The notes below the pieces were generated by a model, which ran no database searches, was not told the origin of the DNA, and saw only the letters and a list, made by a program, of their open reading frames with translations. A stretch of 53,826 nucleotides of DNA from the NCBI GenBank assembly GCA_026928255.1, contig JAIXKJ010000008.1, positions 1,110,298 to 1,164,123 on the forward strand, in the 5' to 3' direction. The stretch is from Anaerolineales bacterium. Lineage in GTDB: Bacteria > Chloroflexota > Anaerolineae > Anaerolineales > Villigracilaceae. Numbering within the stretch: position 1 is the first letter of the stretch; each line of letters begins with the position of its first letter. Positions 20,274 through 28,751 of this stretch are shown piece after piece. The position numbers and the translations under genes are program-made.

Positions 20274-21430
20274 TCCACCCTCTGCAAAATGTGGCTGACC
20301 GCTGTGGACGCGGGCCCGCCGAGCGATTGAATCAATCCAATTTTCGCGTTGGCGATTTGATTCGCCCCCGCCTGACCTCGCAACTGAATCGCCGCTTCGA
20401 CGGCTTGATACACGCCCGAAGCGCCGCCCGCGAATCCGCGCGCTTTCATGCCGCCCAGCGTCGCGCAGGGGATTTTTCCTTTTAGCCCGATTGCATTTTC
20501 TGCGGCGAGTTTCCAGCCGCTTCCTTTGATGGCGAAGCCGACCGCTTCCAGTTGCAGCGCGGCGTAAACGCTGAAGGCGTCGTGATACTCGAAGAAGTCA
20601 ATGCCGTCGAGCGTCAAACCGACTTGCTTCATGGCTTTGCCCGCCGAGAGTTGCGCGGTGTCGAAGTAGAGCAAGTCTTTGCGGTCGTGCAGCGCCAGCG
20701 TGTCCGAAGCGGACGCCGACCCCGCCACCTTGACTAGCGGGTGCGAAAAATGGCTCGGCAACAAATCGCGGCGCGTCAGCAGGAGCGCCGCCGCGCCGTC
20801 CGCGTTGGGGGCGATGTCGAACAGGTTGAGCGGCTCGCTGACCATTTCCGCTTTGGCGTAGGTTTCGGGTTTGATGGCTTTGCGAAACATGGCATGCGGA
20901 TTGCCCGCGCCGTTGGCGTGCGCGGTCAGCGCGAAGCCGGCGAAGCCATCTGCGGGGACAGCGTATTCGTGCATGTAGCGTTTCATCAACAGCGCGGCTT
21001 GGGCGGTGGGGGTCAACCCCTGCACGGATTCAAAGTCCGCGTCGGCGGCGGTGGCGAGGGCTTCGTCCACGCCCGCGCCGACTTGGTCGGTCATCTTCTC
21101 CACGCCGACGACCAGAGCCGCGTCCACGAACCCGCTGGCGACGGCGAGATAGCCCTGCCGCAGCGCCGCTCCGCCCGAAGCGCCCGCCGCTTCAACGGTT
21201 ACGGCTTCGATGCCGAGCAAGCCCGAATAGTCCGCCAGCAGCGCGCCGAGATGCGCTTGCCGCGAAAGGTTGGGCGCGAGCATGTTGCCGACGAACAGCG
21301 CCTGCGGTTTGAGTCCGCCCGCGTCTTGCAGCGCGTCGTGGATGGCGGCGTGGGCGAGGTCGCGCAGACCCGTGTCCCAATGCTCGCCGACGTTCGTTTG
21401 TCCAATTCCTGCAATGATGACTTCGGTCAT
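20270..21430 (-). CDS. Thiolase-fold protein lacking catalytic Cys and His
   Basis: A 386-residue protein of the archaeal/SCP2-type thiolase family, normally the first step of the mevalonate pathway. The fold markers are clear: VEAAGASGGAALRQGYLAVA, VVGVEKMTD, FFEYHDAFSVYAAL and LGGMKARGFAGGASG. The position of the nucleophilic Cys (usually AACASGG) is Gly83, codon GGC. The catalytic His of the usual GHP motif is Phe (GGATTCGCG, GFA). The HDAF His is kept. It is therefore unlikely to perform normal Claisen condensation by the covalent route; it may be structural, as archaeal thiolase forms a complex with HMG-CoA synthase. It ends the mevalonate gene cluster and is 6 nt from the lipoprotein gene. 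Confidence 0.85.
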   Translation of the reverse strand: MTEVIIAGIGQTNVGEHWDTGLRDLAHAAIHDALQDAGGLKPQALFVGNMLAPNLSRQAHLGALLADYSGLLGIEAVTVEAAGASGGAALRQGYLAVASGFVDAALVVGVEKMTDQVGAGVDEALATAADADFESVQGLTPTAQAALLMKRYMHEYAVPADGFAGFALTAHANGAGNPHAMFRKAIKPETYAKAEMVSEPLNLFDIAPNADGAAALLLTRRDLLPSHFSHPLVKVAGSASASDTLALHDRKDLLYFDTAQLSAGKAMKQVGLTLDGIDFFEYHDAFSVYAALQLEAVGFAIKGSGWKLAAENAIGLKGKIPCATLGGMKARGFAGGASGVYQAVEAAIQLRGQAGANQIANAKIGLIQSLGGPASTAVSHILQRVD

Positions 21431-21436
21431 TGATTT

Positions 21437-21814
21437 TTACTCACTGGATGAAAAGAGAAACTTCGGCGCGTCGTCGCCTGCGGAGAACAAAACTTCCGAG
21501 GCGCCGATACTATGTAAGCCGCTGTCTTGCGGCGCTTCCATGCTCAACGCGACAGGGTATTCGACGGCGCTCGGCACGAGGATAAACGCATTACCGCTTT
21601 TGTCGGTTTTTTCGCGGAAGGCTTTCACGCCGTTGATGGATACGGAGAAAATTGCGTCTTCGAGCGGAGCGTCCTCTGCGTCGAGTTGCCCGTTGGCGTT
21701 TGAGTCAACGAAGGCGTAGGCGGAGAACGCCGAATCCGCAAGCGGTTGAGGAGTCGGTGCGGCGGAAGAGCAGCCGACGAGAAAAAAGGCGAGAAGCAGA
21801 ATTGTTTTTTTCAT
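21437..21814 (-). CDS. Small lipoprotein with an SdrD-B-like fold segment
   Basis: A 125-residue exported protein. The signal sequence KKTILLLAFFLVGCSS ends in a lipobox-like VGC, Cys at about residue 15. The mature part contains FVDSNANGQLDAEDAPLEDA, which resembles the Asp/Asn-rich Ca-binding start of SdrD-B/Cna-B-like domains, followed by beta-strand-like sequence. Function unknown. It is placed between HMG-CoA synthase (overlap TAATG) and the thiolase-like gene, a position with no obvious metabolic logic. Confidence 0.75.
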   Translation of the reverse strand: MKKTILLLAFFLVGCSSAAPTPQPLADSAFSAYAFVDSNANGQLDAEDAPLEDAIFSVSINGVKAFREKTDKSGNAFILVPSAVEYPVALSMEAPQDSGLHSIGASEVLFSAGDDAPKFLFSSSE

Positions 21815-22890
21815 TATTTCATCGTCAACTTGCCGCGAAAGCGCGCATAAGTGGCATAGTCAATCTCTGAGCGGCGGCGGACGTAATCTTGCGTCCGCGT
21901 TGCCAGGTTTTGGCGGGCGGGCGCTTTGTCGGTAACGGTGATGTCGAAGGCGTCGGACCCCGCTCCGCTGCCGAAAGAGGCGGCGAGAATCCGATCGCCA
22001 GGCTGGGCGATGTCGAGGATGGCGGTCAGCCCAATCAGCGCCGCGCCCGAATAGGTGTTGCCAATCAACGGCACGAGCAGACCTGGCTCGATTTGCTCCA
22101 TCGAAAAACCGAGTTGACTCGCCACGCGCTGCGGGAATTTCGTGTTCGGCTGATGAAAGACCGCCCACTGATAATCTTTGGCGGTCGCGCCCAGCGCTTC
22201 CATGAGGTGTGTGGCGGCGGACGAAACGTGTTTGAAGTAGGCGGGTTCGCCCGTGAAGCGCACGCCGTGTTCGGGGTATTTTTGATATTCGCGCCGCCAG
22301 AAATCGGGCGTGTCGGTAACGAAGGAGTACGAAGCGTTGATGGTCGCCAGCGCCTCTTCGGCGGGACCGACGATATACGCGCCGCCGCCCGCGCCTGCGG
22401 TGTATTCGAGCGCGTCGCCTGGCTTGCCCTGCGCCGTGTCCATGCCGATTGCCATAGCGTATTTGCCCATGCCCGAACCGACCAAACCCATCGCGGCGAC
22501 CAGCGCTTCTGTCCCCGCTTTGCAGGCGAATTCCCAGTCGGCGGCTTGCGTGTTCGGGACTGCGCCAATCGCTTCGGCGACGACGGTGGAAGTTGGTTTG
22601 ACGGCGTAGGGGTGCGACTCGGAGCCGACCCAGACGGCGCGCAATTCGGCTGGGTCAATCTGCGCGCGCGCCATCGCATTCCGCGCTGCTTCGATTGACA
22701 TGGTGATCACGTCTTCGTCCAGCCCTGGCACGGCTTTCTCTTTGACGGGCAGTCCGCTGGTTTTGCCGGTCCACACGCGGGCGATCTCTTTAGCGGGGAT
22801 GCGGTAACGCGGCACGTACGCGCCATAGCCGACGATGCCGACGGGCTTGGCGGGGCAGAGGAGGGTGGGGGAAGGTTGGGGAGTTGTCAT
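21814..22890 (-). CDS. Hydroxymethylglutaryl-CoA synthase, archaeal type
   Basis: A 358-residue protein that condenses acetyl-CoA with acetoacetyl-CoA in the mevalonate pathway. It begins with the archaeal-type [21 protein letters not shown]. The nucleophilic Cys is in [13 protein letters not shown], the catalytic His in [15 protein letters not shown], and [17 protein letters not shown] is also typical. Catalytic residues look intact, unlike its thiolase partner. Start ATG 22890 is preceded by TAGAG; a GTG at 22896 overlapping the upstream stop (GTGA) is an alternative. It lies downstream of a VapB-like/HEPN-like cassette and so may share its transcript. Confidence 0.9.
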   Translation of the reverse strand: MTTPQPSPTLLCPAKPVGIVGYGAYVPRYRIPAKEIARVWTGKTSGLPVKEKAVPGLDEDVITMSIEAARNAMARAQIDPAELRAVWVGSESHPYAVKPTSTVVAEAIGAVPNTQAADWEFACKAGTEALVAAMGLVGSGMGKYAMAIGMDTAQGKPGDALEYTAGAGGGAYIVGPAEEALATINASYSFVTDTPDFWRREYQKYPEHGVRFTGEPAYFKHVSSAATHLMEALGATAKDYQWAVFHQPNTKFPQRVASQLGFSMEQIEPGLLVPLIGNTYSGAALIGLTAILDIAQPGDRILAASFGSGAGSDAFDITVTDKAPARQNLATRTQDYVRRRSEIDYATYARFRGKLTMK

Positions 22891-22892
22891 TT

Positions 22893-23585
22893 TCACTCTA
22901 CAGTTTGAAAGATTTCAGCATACAGAATATCGGCATATTTCTTGAAAAGACTGTCTGGAATTACATCTAAAATTGAATGGACTGTTTCTACGGCAGTATT
23001 GCAAGCCCATCTTGCAGATGCTTGTGTGCTAATCATTGAAGTCCATTTAATACCTTTGTTTTTTTCATATTTTGCCAAAATATTTTTAGGTAAAGCCTTA
23101 AGCGCCTTTGGCTCCTTAACTCGGACAAAATGCCCGTCCAAAGTTATACCTAGCTCTTCCGCAGGTTTCATATGAACAAGCGCATTGCGAAGCGCAAGAA
23201 GGTTTTTGAAGTCTTGAAATGGATTTTCATCTTTTTTATACATCTTTCCAGAAAATATAAACCTTGCTAACATAAATTTTAATAGAGTGGCCCCCTTTGT
23301 GTTTTCAACTTCTTCCATCAAATTGGCAAAAGCAGTTTCTATTTCAGAATGTGGTTCGGTGAGTCTGTCTGTAGCCAAATCTGCAAGCGCGTTAATAAAA
23401 GCTTCCAGTGATAAAGCGGAAAAAATGATAGCAATTAACGCATCTTGTTTGTCAGGCTCGCGATCGGATTTTCCTCCAATCGTTTTCTGATACGCTTGTT
23501 TTGCTGTAGAGAATAAACTCCCTACAGAATAGGACTTGATGGGCAAAAATTCTTCGCCTTCTTTGGTTTTAAGCATTTTGTACAC
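22893..23585 (-). CDS. HEPN-like protein, putative toxin partner of VapB-like antitoxin
   Basis: A 230-residue mostly helical protein without a recognised close family. The segment [19 protein letters not shown] (about residues 123-141) contains an Rx4H motif (RNALVH) on a predicted helix, the signature of HEPN RNases. The preceding [20 protein letters not shown] helix fits a HEPN bundle. It starts 2 nt after a VapB-like antitoxin and is visibly A/T-richer than the surrounding mevalonate genes, suggesting acquisition. Translation runs into HMG-CoA synthase with GTGA overlap. RNase activity is inference. Confidence 0.6.
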   Translation of the reverse strand: MYKMLKTKEGEEFLPIKSYSVGSLFSTAKQAYQKTIGGKSDREPDKQDALIAIIFSALSLEAFINALADLATDRLTEPHSEIETAFANLMEEVENTKGATLLKFMLARFIFSGKMYKKDENPFQDFKNLLALRNALVHMKPAEELGITLDGHFVRVKEPKALKALPKNILAKYEKNKGIKWTSMISTQASARWACNTAVETVHSILDVIPDSLFKKYADILYAEIFQTVE

Positions 23586-23587
23586 TC

Positions 23588-23791
23588 TTAAAATTTCTTG
23601 CGCTCGTTCATAAAATCTTCTGAAAACAAATTAAGGCTGTCTAGCAGCGTTTCCCAAGGGGTTTGGTACGGGAATAACATCACAGCGGCGCCGACTTTCT
23701 TGATGTACACGCGGTCGCCGCCAAAGCGAAACTCTTTAGGCAGACGCACCGTTTGGCTTTCGCCATCTTGAAAAAGTTTTGCAATCTTCAT
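23588..23791 (-). CDS. VapB-like antitoxin without VapC
   Basis: A 67-residue protein with the typical VapB layout: KIAKLFQDGESQTVRLPKEF, an AbrB/SpoVT-like swapped-hairpin DNA-binding half, then DRVYIKKVGAAVMLFPY and a toxin-binding tail (PWETLLDSLNLFSEDFMNERKK). Start is ATG 23791, with a strong AAGGAG 6 nt upstream; an upstream in-frame start would add 19 non-family residues. In VapBC systems a PIN RNase follows; here the next gene, 2 nt away, is a HEPN-like protein. Confidence 0.85.
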   Translation of the reverse strand: MKIAKLFQDGESQTVRLPKEFRFGGDRVYIKKVGAAVMLFPYQTPWETLLDSLNLFSEDFMNERKKF

Positions 23792-23859
23792 TTGAAACTC
23801 CTTAAAACGCATATCCTGTCCAATTAAGGCTTTTTCTTCTACTACCAACCATCATCCCC

Positions 23860-25140
23860 TTACCTCCGCAACTCGCGCAAAATTTCTTCCGCCCGTTCCG
23901 TGCGAATCACATTCTCCGCGACCATCTGACTCGCCACGCGCTCGACCCACTCGCCCTCCGCTCCCGCGGCGAGGGCAACCTGCCGCGCGTGCAACGACAT
24001 ATGTCCGCGTTGGATGCCTTCGGTGGCGAGCGCGCGTAACGCCGCCATGTTTTGAGCGAGTCCCACGCAGGCGATGATTTCCGCGAGTTCGGCGGCAGTT
24101 TTGACTTCCATCAATTTAATGGCGGCTTGCGCCCCCGCGTGGACTTTTGTCGCGCCGCCCACAATTCCGACCGCCAGCGGAATTTCAATCGCGCCGACCA
24201 AATTTCCTTGCGCGTCTTTGCCCCACGTGGTCAATGAAGTATATCGCCCAGAACGAGCCGCGTAGGCGTGCGCGCCCGCTTCAATGGCGCGCCAATCGTT
24301 GCCCGTCGCTAGGACGACTGCGTCCACGCCGTTCATAATGCCTTTGTTGTGCGTCGCCGCGCGGTAAGGGTCTGCCGCCGCGAACGCATAGGCGGCGATG
24401 ATGCCGTCGCGCACCGCCTCGCCGGAAAAATTGTCAAAAGCCAATTCTTTCACGGGAACAGCGCAAGTTGCCTTCGCCAGACGCTTGTCGCTCAGGTTCG
24501 AGAGAATCCGCAAATGCACTCGTCCGCCCGTAAGGGCTTCCACCTTCGGCGCCAGCTGCTCGCAAGCGGTGTTGACCGCGTTCGCGCCCATCGCGTCGCG
24601 CACGTCGTAGACGAGATGCACGACCAGAAACGCGCCGATGGGCGAATCGGCGATGACGCGGGCTTCGATGTCCCTTGCGCCTCCGCCCCTGGACTTCAAA
24701 CTGGATTCGGCGGCGTTGACATACTCTAACAATTCGGCTTTGTGCGCCAAAACCCGCGCGGCGGCGGATTCCAAATCGCCCGCGCCCAACACCTGCAGTT
24801 GACCAATCATCAGCGGCTCGGACGCCTGCGCGACGAACCCGCCGCTCGCGCGGACAAGCTTCGCCATGAACGACGCGCCCGCCACCACAGACGGCTCTTC
24901 TATTACCATTGGAACAAGCACATCACGACCATTCACTTGAAAGTTAAGTCCGATTCCCAGCGGCAAACTGTGCAACCCGACGACGTTTTCGATCATGTGC
25001 GCGGCAGTTTCGGCGGAGAGTCCGCCTGAGGTCCACGAATCAAAATTGGGCGGGGTCTGCGGCGCGAGCGCTTCCGTCAATTTGGCGCGGCGCTCGTCGA
25101 GGTTCATCTTGTAAAAATTGGGAATGCGAGAATGGGTCAT
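23860..25140 (-). CDS. Hydroxymethylglutaryl-CoA reductase, class II
   Basis: A 426-residue class II HMG-CoA reductase converting HMG-CoA to mevalonate. Signatures: SRIPNFYKMNLDERRAKL at the start, LPLGIGLNF, catalytic Glu in VIEEPSVVAGASF, Lys in HNKGIMNGVDAVVLATGNDWRA (which also holds the catalytic Asp), GGATKVHAGAQAAIKLM and the C-terminal His in IQRGHMSLHARQVA. Although often termed degradative, its neighbour HMG-CoA synthase points to biosynthesis. ATG 25140 is chosen as it matches the family N-terminus; an upstream TTG is possible. TATACT lies 7 nt upstream, so the message may be leaderless. Confidence 0.94.
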   Translation of the reverse strand: MTHSRIPNFYKMNLDERRAKLTEALAPQTPPNFDSWTSGGLSAETAAHMIENVVGLHSLPLGIGLNFQVNGRDVLVPMVIEEPSVVAGASFMAKLVRASGGFVAQASEPLMIGQLQVLGAGDLESAAARVLAHKAELLEYVNAAESSLKSRGGGARDIEARVIADSPIGAFLVVHLVYDVRDAMGANAVNTACEQLAPKVEALTGGRVHLRILSNLSDKRLAKATCAVPVKELAFDNFSGEAVRDGIIAAYAFAAADPYRAATHNKGIMNGVDAVVLATGNDWRAIEAGAHAYAARSGRYTSLTTWGKDAQGNLVGAIEIPLAVGIVGGATKVHAGAQAAIKLMEVKTAAELAEIIACVGLAQNMAALRALATEGIQRGHMSLHARQVALAAGAEGEWVERVASQMVAENVIRTERAEEILRELRR

Positions 25141-25147
25141 CGGCTTG

Positions 25148-25188
25148 AGTATAGGCAAATTCGCTTTCAAATTCTATCAGAGTATAAT
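25148..25188. promoter_or_regulatory. Divergent promoters with -10 boxes 6-7 nt from both start codons
   Basis: Minus strand: TATACT (25153-25148), 7 nt before the HMG-CoA reductase ATG. Plus strand: TATAAT (25183-25188), 6 nt before the histidine kinase ATG at 25195. Neither has a ribosome-binding site or a clear -35. Both are consistent with leaderless transcripts. Confidence 0.6.
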
Positions 25189-25194
25189 ACTCGC

Positions 25195-26754
25195 ATGTTG
25201 CTCACCCGCGAACAATTGCAGGAACGCCTCTTTGCCTTGCACCGCGCCAGTTTGGAATTGGTCAAAGACGTTTCGCTCGACACGCTTTTGGAGCGCATCG
25301 CGGCGACGGCTTGCGAGCAGGCGGACGCGCGTTACGCAGCGTTGGACGTAATTAACGCTGACGGAGAATCGGAGAAGTTGATTTCGGTCGAGGCGCGAGA
25401 CGGAAAAATAAAACGCATCGAACGTCCGCCGCTGGGGCGCGGGTTTTTGGAAGTTCCCATCCGTAGCGCCGAAGGACAAATCGGCAAAATTTATTTGACC
25501 GAAAAAATCGGCGCCGACGAATTCTCGTCCGACGACGAGATGATCATCCAGATGTTCGCCACCTACGCGGCGGCGGCAATTGCCAACGCGCGGCTGATCG
25601 AACGCATGAAAGAGCGCGACGCCGCCCTAACCCGCCGCAACGCGGACATGACCTTGCTCAACGACATCGCTTCCACGCTGACTTCCAGCCTCGATCTCGA
25701 TAAAATTCTGGATCGCACCCTCGAACTGGTCATGGATTATATGCAGGTTGAAGCCGGCGAAATTTTTCTACTCGAAGACGACCGCGCCACCTTGCGCCTC
25801 GCCCTCCATCGCGGACAAGCCGCCGGCGCCTTTTGGTCGCAGAAAATCTTCCGCGTCGGCGAAGGACACCCCGGCCGCGTCGCCGAGACCGGCAAAACGC
25901 ACGTCATTTCCAACTTGGCAAAGGACGATTACTTCAAACGCGAAGCGGTCATCAAAGCCGGCTTTCAACAGGTGGTCAGCATTCCGTTGATTTCGGGCGA
26001 GCGCGTGATGGGCGTAATGAGCATCGCCACTCGTTCCGTCGAGCCGCTCGACGACCGCAGCGCCCAAATGCTGACGGCAGTCGGCGCGTGGGCGGGGCTT
26101 GCCATCGAAAACGCGCGTCTGCACGACAACGCCCGCCGCCTCGCCGTCCTCGAAGAGCGCAACCGCATCGGCATGGACTTGCACGACGGCATCATTCAAT
26201 CCATCTACGGCGTCGGGCTGGGGCTGGAAGGCGCGAAACTCGTCGCCGACGAAGACCCCGCCGCCGCGAAAGAAAAAATCAACGCCGCCATCGGCGGACT
26301 GAATCAAGCCATCCGCGATTTGCGCGCCTATATTCTAGATTTGCGCCCGCGCCAACTCGGCAAAGACGGCTTAATCAGCGGCATAAAACGCCTCATCGCC
26401 GAATATCGCGCCAACACCTTTTCCGAAGTTGAATTTACCCAACCCGATTCAGACTTAAAAGACCTGACGCCGATTCAAGCGCTAGCGTTGTTTCATATTT
26501 GCCAAGAAGCGCTGGCAAACGCCGCCAAACACGCCAAAGCGGGCAACGTCCAAATCTCATTGTGGACGACCGCAGACCGCATCTTGTTAGAAATCCGCGA
26601 CGACGGCAACGGCTTCAACACGGACGACATGTCGTCGTTTATTGGGCATGGATTGGCGAACATGGAAACCCGCGCCCGCTCCGCTGGCGGCGAACTGGAC
26701 ATCGCGTCCGCGCAGAACGAAGGGACGACTGTCCTCGTTTGGATTCCGCGTTAG
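25195..26754 (+). CDS. GAF-domain sensor histidine kinase, NarL/DegS-type
   Basis: A 519-residue cytoplasmic kinase. Two GAF-like regions (about residues 15-150 and 165-310) are separated by helix RMKERDAALTRRNADMTLL. The HisKA_3 dimerisation motif ERNRIGMDLHDGIIQSIYG has its His at about residue 330. The HATPase domain shows QEALANAAKHAKAG (N box), IRDDGNGF (G1) and GHGLANMETRARSAGG. Kinases of this class signal to NarL-type regulators, but none is adjacent. The first GAF is short and may be degenerate. The start is ATG 25195, just 6 nt after a TATAAT box. Confidence 0.92.
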   Translation: MLLTREQLQERLFALHRASLELVKDVSLDTLLERIAATACEQADARYAALDVINADGESEKLISVEARDGKIKRIERPPLGRGFLEVPIRSAEGQIGKIYLTEKIGADEFSSDDEMIIQMFATYAAAAIANARLIERMKERDAALTRRNADMTLLNDIASTLTSSLDLDKILDRTLELVMDYMQVEAGEIFLLEDDRATLRLALHRGQAAGAFWSQKIFRVGEGHPGRVAETGKTHVISNLAKDDYFKREAVIKAGFQQVVSIPLISGERVMGVMSIATRSVEPLDDRSAQMLTAVGAWAGLAIENARLHDNARRLAVLEERNRIGMDLHDGIIQSIYGVGLGLEGAKLVADEDPAAAKEKINAAIGGLNQAIRDLRAYILDLRPRQLGKDGLISGIKRLIAEYRANTFSEVEFTQPDSDLKDLTPIQALALFHICQEALANAAKHAKAGNVQISLWTTADRILLEIRDDGNGFNTDDMSSFIGHGLANMETRARSAGGELDIASAQNEGTTVLVWIPR

Positions 26755-26920
26755 TTCGTAAAAACATCAACCTTTTAACGCAAATATTTTTCGCGCCGTT
26801 TGCTTCTTTCGCGTAATTCGCGTTGGGCGCTTTTACGCGCTTTGTCCGCTAAAATGACAATGAAAACGATTTTTCGCAAAAACTCGCAAAACGAATCGCT
26901 GAAACCTGTGTTTCACGCGC

Positions 26921-26954
26921 CGCGCCTTATCCGACCTTTGGCGCGCCGTTTTTT
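26921..26954 (+). terminator. Terminator-like hairpin after the GAF kinase
   Basis: CGCGCC (26921-26926), 13-nt loop, GGCGCG (26940-26945), then CCGTTTTTT. It lies about 170 nt after the kinase stop. Confidence 0.5.
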
Positions 26955-27152
26955 AAGATTAGACCAATCGTTCTAACGAAAATTTTCGCTCAACCCCTAC
27001 ATGTGGGGGGGAGTCGCGGCGCGGCGGGCGTTTTTGGCTGAAACGCTTGTTCTAATCCAAAAGAAAAATACGCGGAAATGAAATCCAATTCTTTAACATC
27101 CGCGAACCTTAAAGAAAGCGTTTTTTTTAACATTGCGTAGGTTGACCGCCTA

Positions 27153-27180
27153 TTGCGGAATAAAAATGTTCTGCTAGAAT
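27153..27180 (+). promoter_or_regulatory. Putative dnaA promoter
   Basis: TTGCGG (27153-27158), 16-nt spacer, TAGAAT (27175-27180). It would give a leader of about 120 nt before dnaA. The stronger TTGACC at 27142 is too far from the -10 box. Confidence 0.5.
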
Positions 27181-27307
27181 AGGCGAACGCCGAAAGAAAA
27201 ATAAAGACCGTTTGCAAGCCCAAATGACTCAAAAAATAATCAGCGTTGCAAACGCGCTTATTTTATCGGCGCAAAAAAGCAAGAGAAAACAACATCGAGG
27301 AATGTCT

Positions 27308-28657
27308 ATGAACGCTGAGCAAGCCTGGCAAACCGTCCTTACACAACTTCAAATGGATATGCCGCGCGCCTCCTACGACACTTGGGTGCGCGACACGCGC
27401 CCCCTCGCCTGCGAAAACGGGGTGATGACGGTTCGCGTCCGCAACGCCTACGCCCGCGATTGGCTCGACAGCCGCCTCGCGGGAACGGTCAACAACCTAT
27501 TATTAAACACGCTGGACGAAAACGTCTCTGTCAATTTCGTTGTCGCGCAAGCGGAAGAAACCGTCGCTTCTGCGGACATTGAAACGACTCCCGCGCCGAC
27601 GGAATTTTCCGCGCCTGAATCCAAGCCGCGCCACTTCGCGCTCAACCCGCGTTACACGTTTGACACCTACGTCGTCGGCTCTGGCAACCGATTGGCGCAT
27701 GCCGCCTGTCAAGCCGTCGCCGAAAAACCGGCGCGCGCCTACAATCCGCTTTTCCTTTACGGCGGCGTCGGGTTGGGAAAAACCCACCTCTTGCACGCCA
27801 TCGGCAACGCCTGCCACGCCAACGGATTAAACATCCTTTACGTTTCTTCCGAAGAATTTACCAACGACTTAATCGCCGCCATCCGCACGCACACCACGCA
27901 AGCCTTCCGCGAGAAATACCGCTCCGCCGACGTGCTGTTGATTGACGACATCCAATTCATCGCGGGCAAAGAATCCACGCAGGAAGAATTCTTCCACACC
28001 TTCAACACCCTGCACGGACAAGACAAACAAATCATCGTCTCGTCGGATCGTCCGCCCAAGTCGTTAGTAACGCTGGAAGAGCGTTTGCGCTCGCGCTTCG
28101 AGTGGGGCTTAACCGCCGACATCCAAGCGCCGGATTTGGAAACCCGCCTCGCCATTTTGCGTTCCAAAGCGGAACGCACCGGGCGCCTCATCTCAGACGA
28201 AATCCTCAACGGAATCGCCCAGCGCGTGCAATCCAACATCCGAGAATTGGAAGGCGCGTTAAACCGCATCATCGCCTACGCGGACTTAATCGGCGCGTCG
28301 CTCACGCCCGATCTCGTGGACGCCGCCCTTGCCGACTTGACGCCTTCTCGCGCCGACCTCGAACCCGCTTATATCGTGGATTTAGTCGCTCGCAAATTTG
28401 GGCTGACTTCCGAAAAACTGCTCGGACGCGACCGCACAAAAGACGTCGCGCTTCCGCGTCAAATTGCCATGTACCTTTTGCGCGAAGAAGCGAAAATCTC
28501 TTTTCCGCAAATCGGCGAAGCGCTCGGCGGACGCGATCACTCGACGGTCATGTCCGCTTACGATAAAATCAAAGAACAAATGCACTCCGACCGTCGTTTA
28601 GAGCAGGATATTATTGCCATCAAACAACAGTTATACAATCCAAACGCGGCGATGTAA
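27308..28657 (+). CDS. dnaA: Chromosomal replication initiator protein DnaA
   Basis: A 449-residue AAA+ initiator. Domain I: AWQTVLTQLQMDMPRASYDTWVRDTRPL. Domain II is a short Thr/Pro-rich linker. Domain III: NPRYTFDTYVVGSGNRLAHAA, Walker A GGVGLGKTHLLHAIG, Walker B VLLIDDIQF, sensor and arginine-finger region ERLRSRFEWGL. Domain IV: the DnaA signature GGRDHSTVMSAYDKI binds DnaA boxes. ATG 27308 is preferred, since GAGGA lies 6 nt before it; ATG 27302 abuts the same site. No dnaN follows, so the classical dnaA-dnaN order is absent. Confidence 0.97.
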   Translation: MNAEQAWQTVLTQLQMDMPRASYDTWVRDTRPLACENGVMTVRVRNAYARDWLDSRLAGTVNNLLLNTLDENVSVNFVVAQAEETVASADIETTPAPTEFSAPESKPRHFALNPRYTFDTYVVGSGNRLAHAACQAVAEKPARAYNPLFLYGGVGLGKTHLLHAIGNACHANGLNILYVSSEEFTNDLIAAIRTHTTQAFREKYRSADVLLIDDIQFIAGKESTQEEFFHTFNTLHGQDKQIIVSSDRPPKSLVTLEERLRSRFEWGLTADIQAPDLETRLAILRSKAERTGRLISDEILNGIAQRVQSNIRELEGALNRIIAYADLIGASLTPDLVDAALADLTPSRADLEPAYIVDLVARKFGLTSEKLLGRDRTKDVALPRQIAMYLLREEAKISFPQIGEALGGRDHSTVMSAYDKIKEQMHSDRRLEQDIIAIKQQLYNPNAAM

Positions 28658-28662
28658 AAAAT

Positions 28663-28698
28663 AAGCGGACGCATCCACAAAAGGCGCGTCCGCTTTTT
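28663..28698 (+). terminator. Rho-independent terminator of dnaA
   Basis: AAGCGGACGC (28663-28672) pairs with GCGTCCGCTT (28686-28695), followed by TTT. It closes the dnaA transcript before the Trp T-box promoter. Confidence 0.9.
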
Positions 28699-28716
28699 GA
28701 TTTTCAATTTTCCTCC

Positions 28717-28745
28717 TTGACAACATTCCGCCTCCGTCATAAAAT
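28717..28745 (+). promoter_or_regulatory. Promoter of the trp operon
   Basis: Perfect TTGACA (28717-28722), 17-nt spacer, TAAAAT (28740-28745). The sequence is shared almost base for base with the promoter at 39127-39155. Transcription should begin near 28752. Confidence 0.85.
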
Positions 28746-28751
28746 CGCGCT

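Larger units (their letters stand above)
26755..27301 (+). other. 547-bp non-coding region upstream of dnaA
   Basis: No convincing gene. It holds a terminator-like hairpin (26921-26954), a short GC palindrome CCCC-TACATGT-GGGG (about 26995-27009), the repeated heptamer GTTCTAA in an AT-rich stretch (near 26969 and 27048), and the dnaA promoter (27153-27180). TTTGCAA (near 27211) and TTGCAAA (near 27245) form a loose inverted repeat in the leader. I do not see a cluster of DnaA boxes (only a 7/9 match TTATCCGAC near 26927), so oriC here is unproven. Confidence 0.5.

Noticed and set aside
27209..27252. GTTTGCAA...TTGCAAAC as a regulatory hairpin in the dnaA leader
   Set aside because: Each arm is itself nearly palindromic and the loop is long, so pairing is not convincing.
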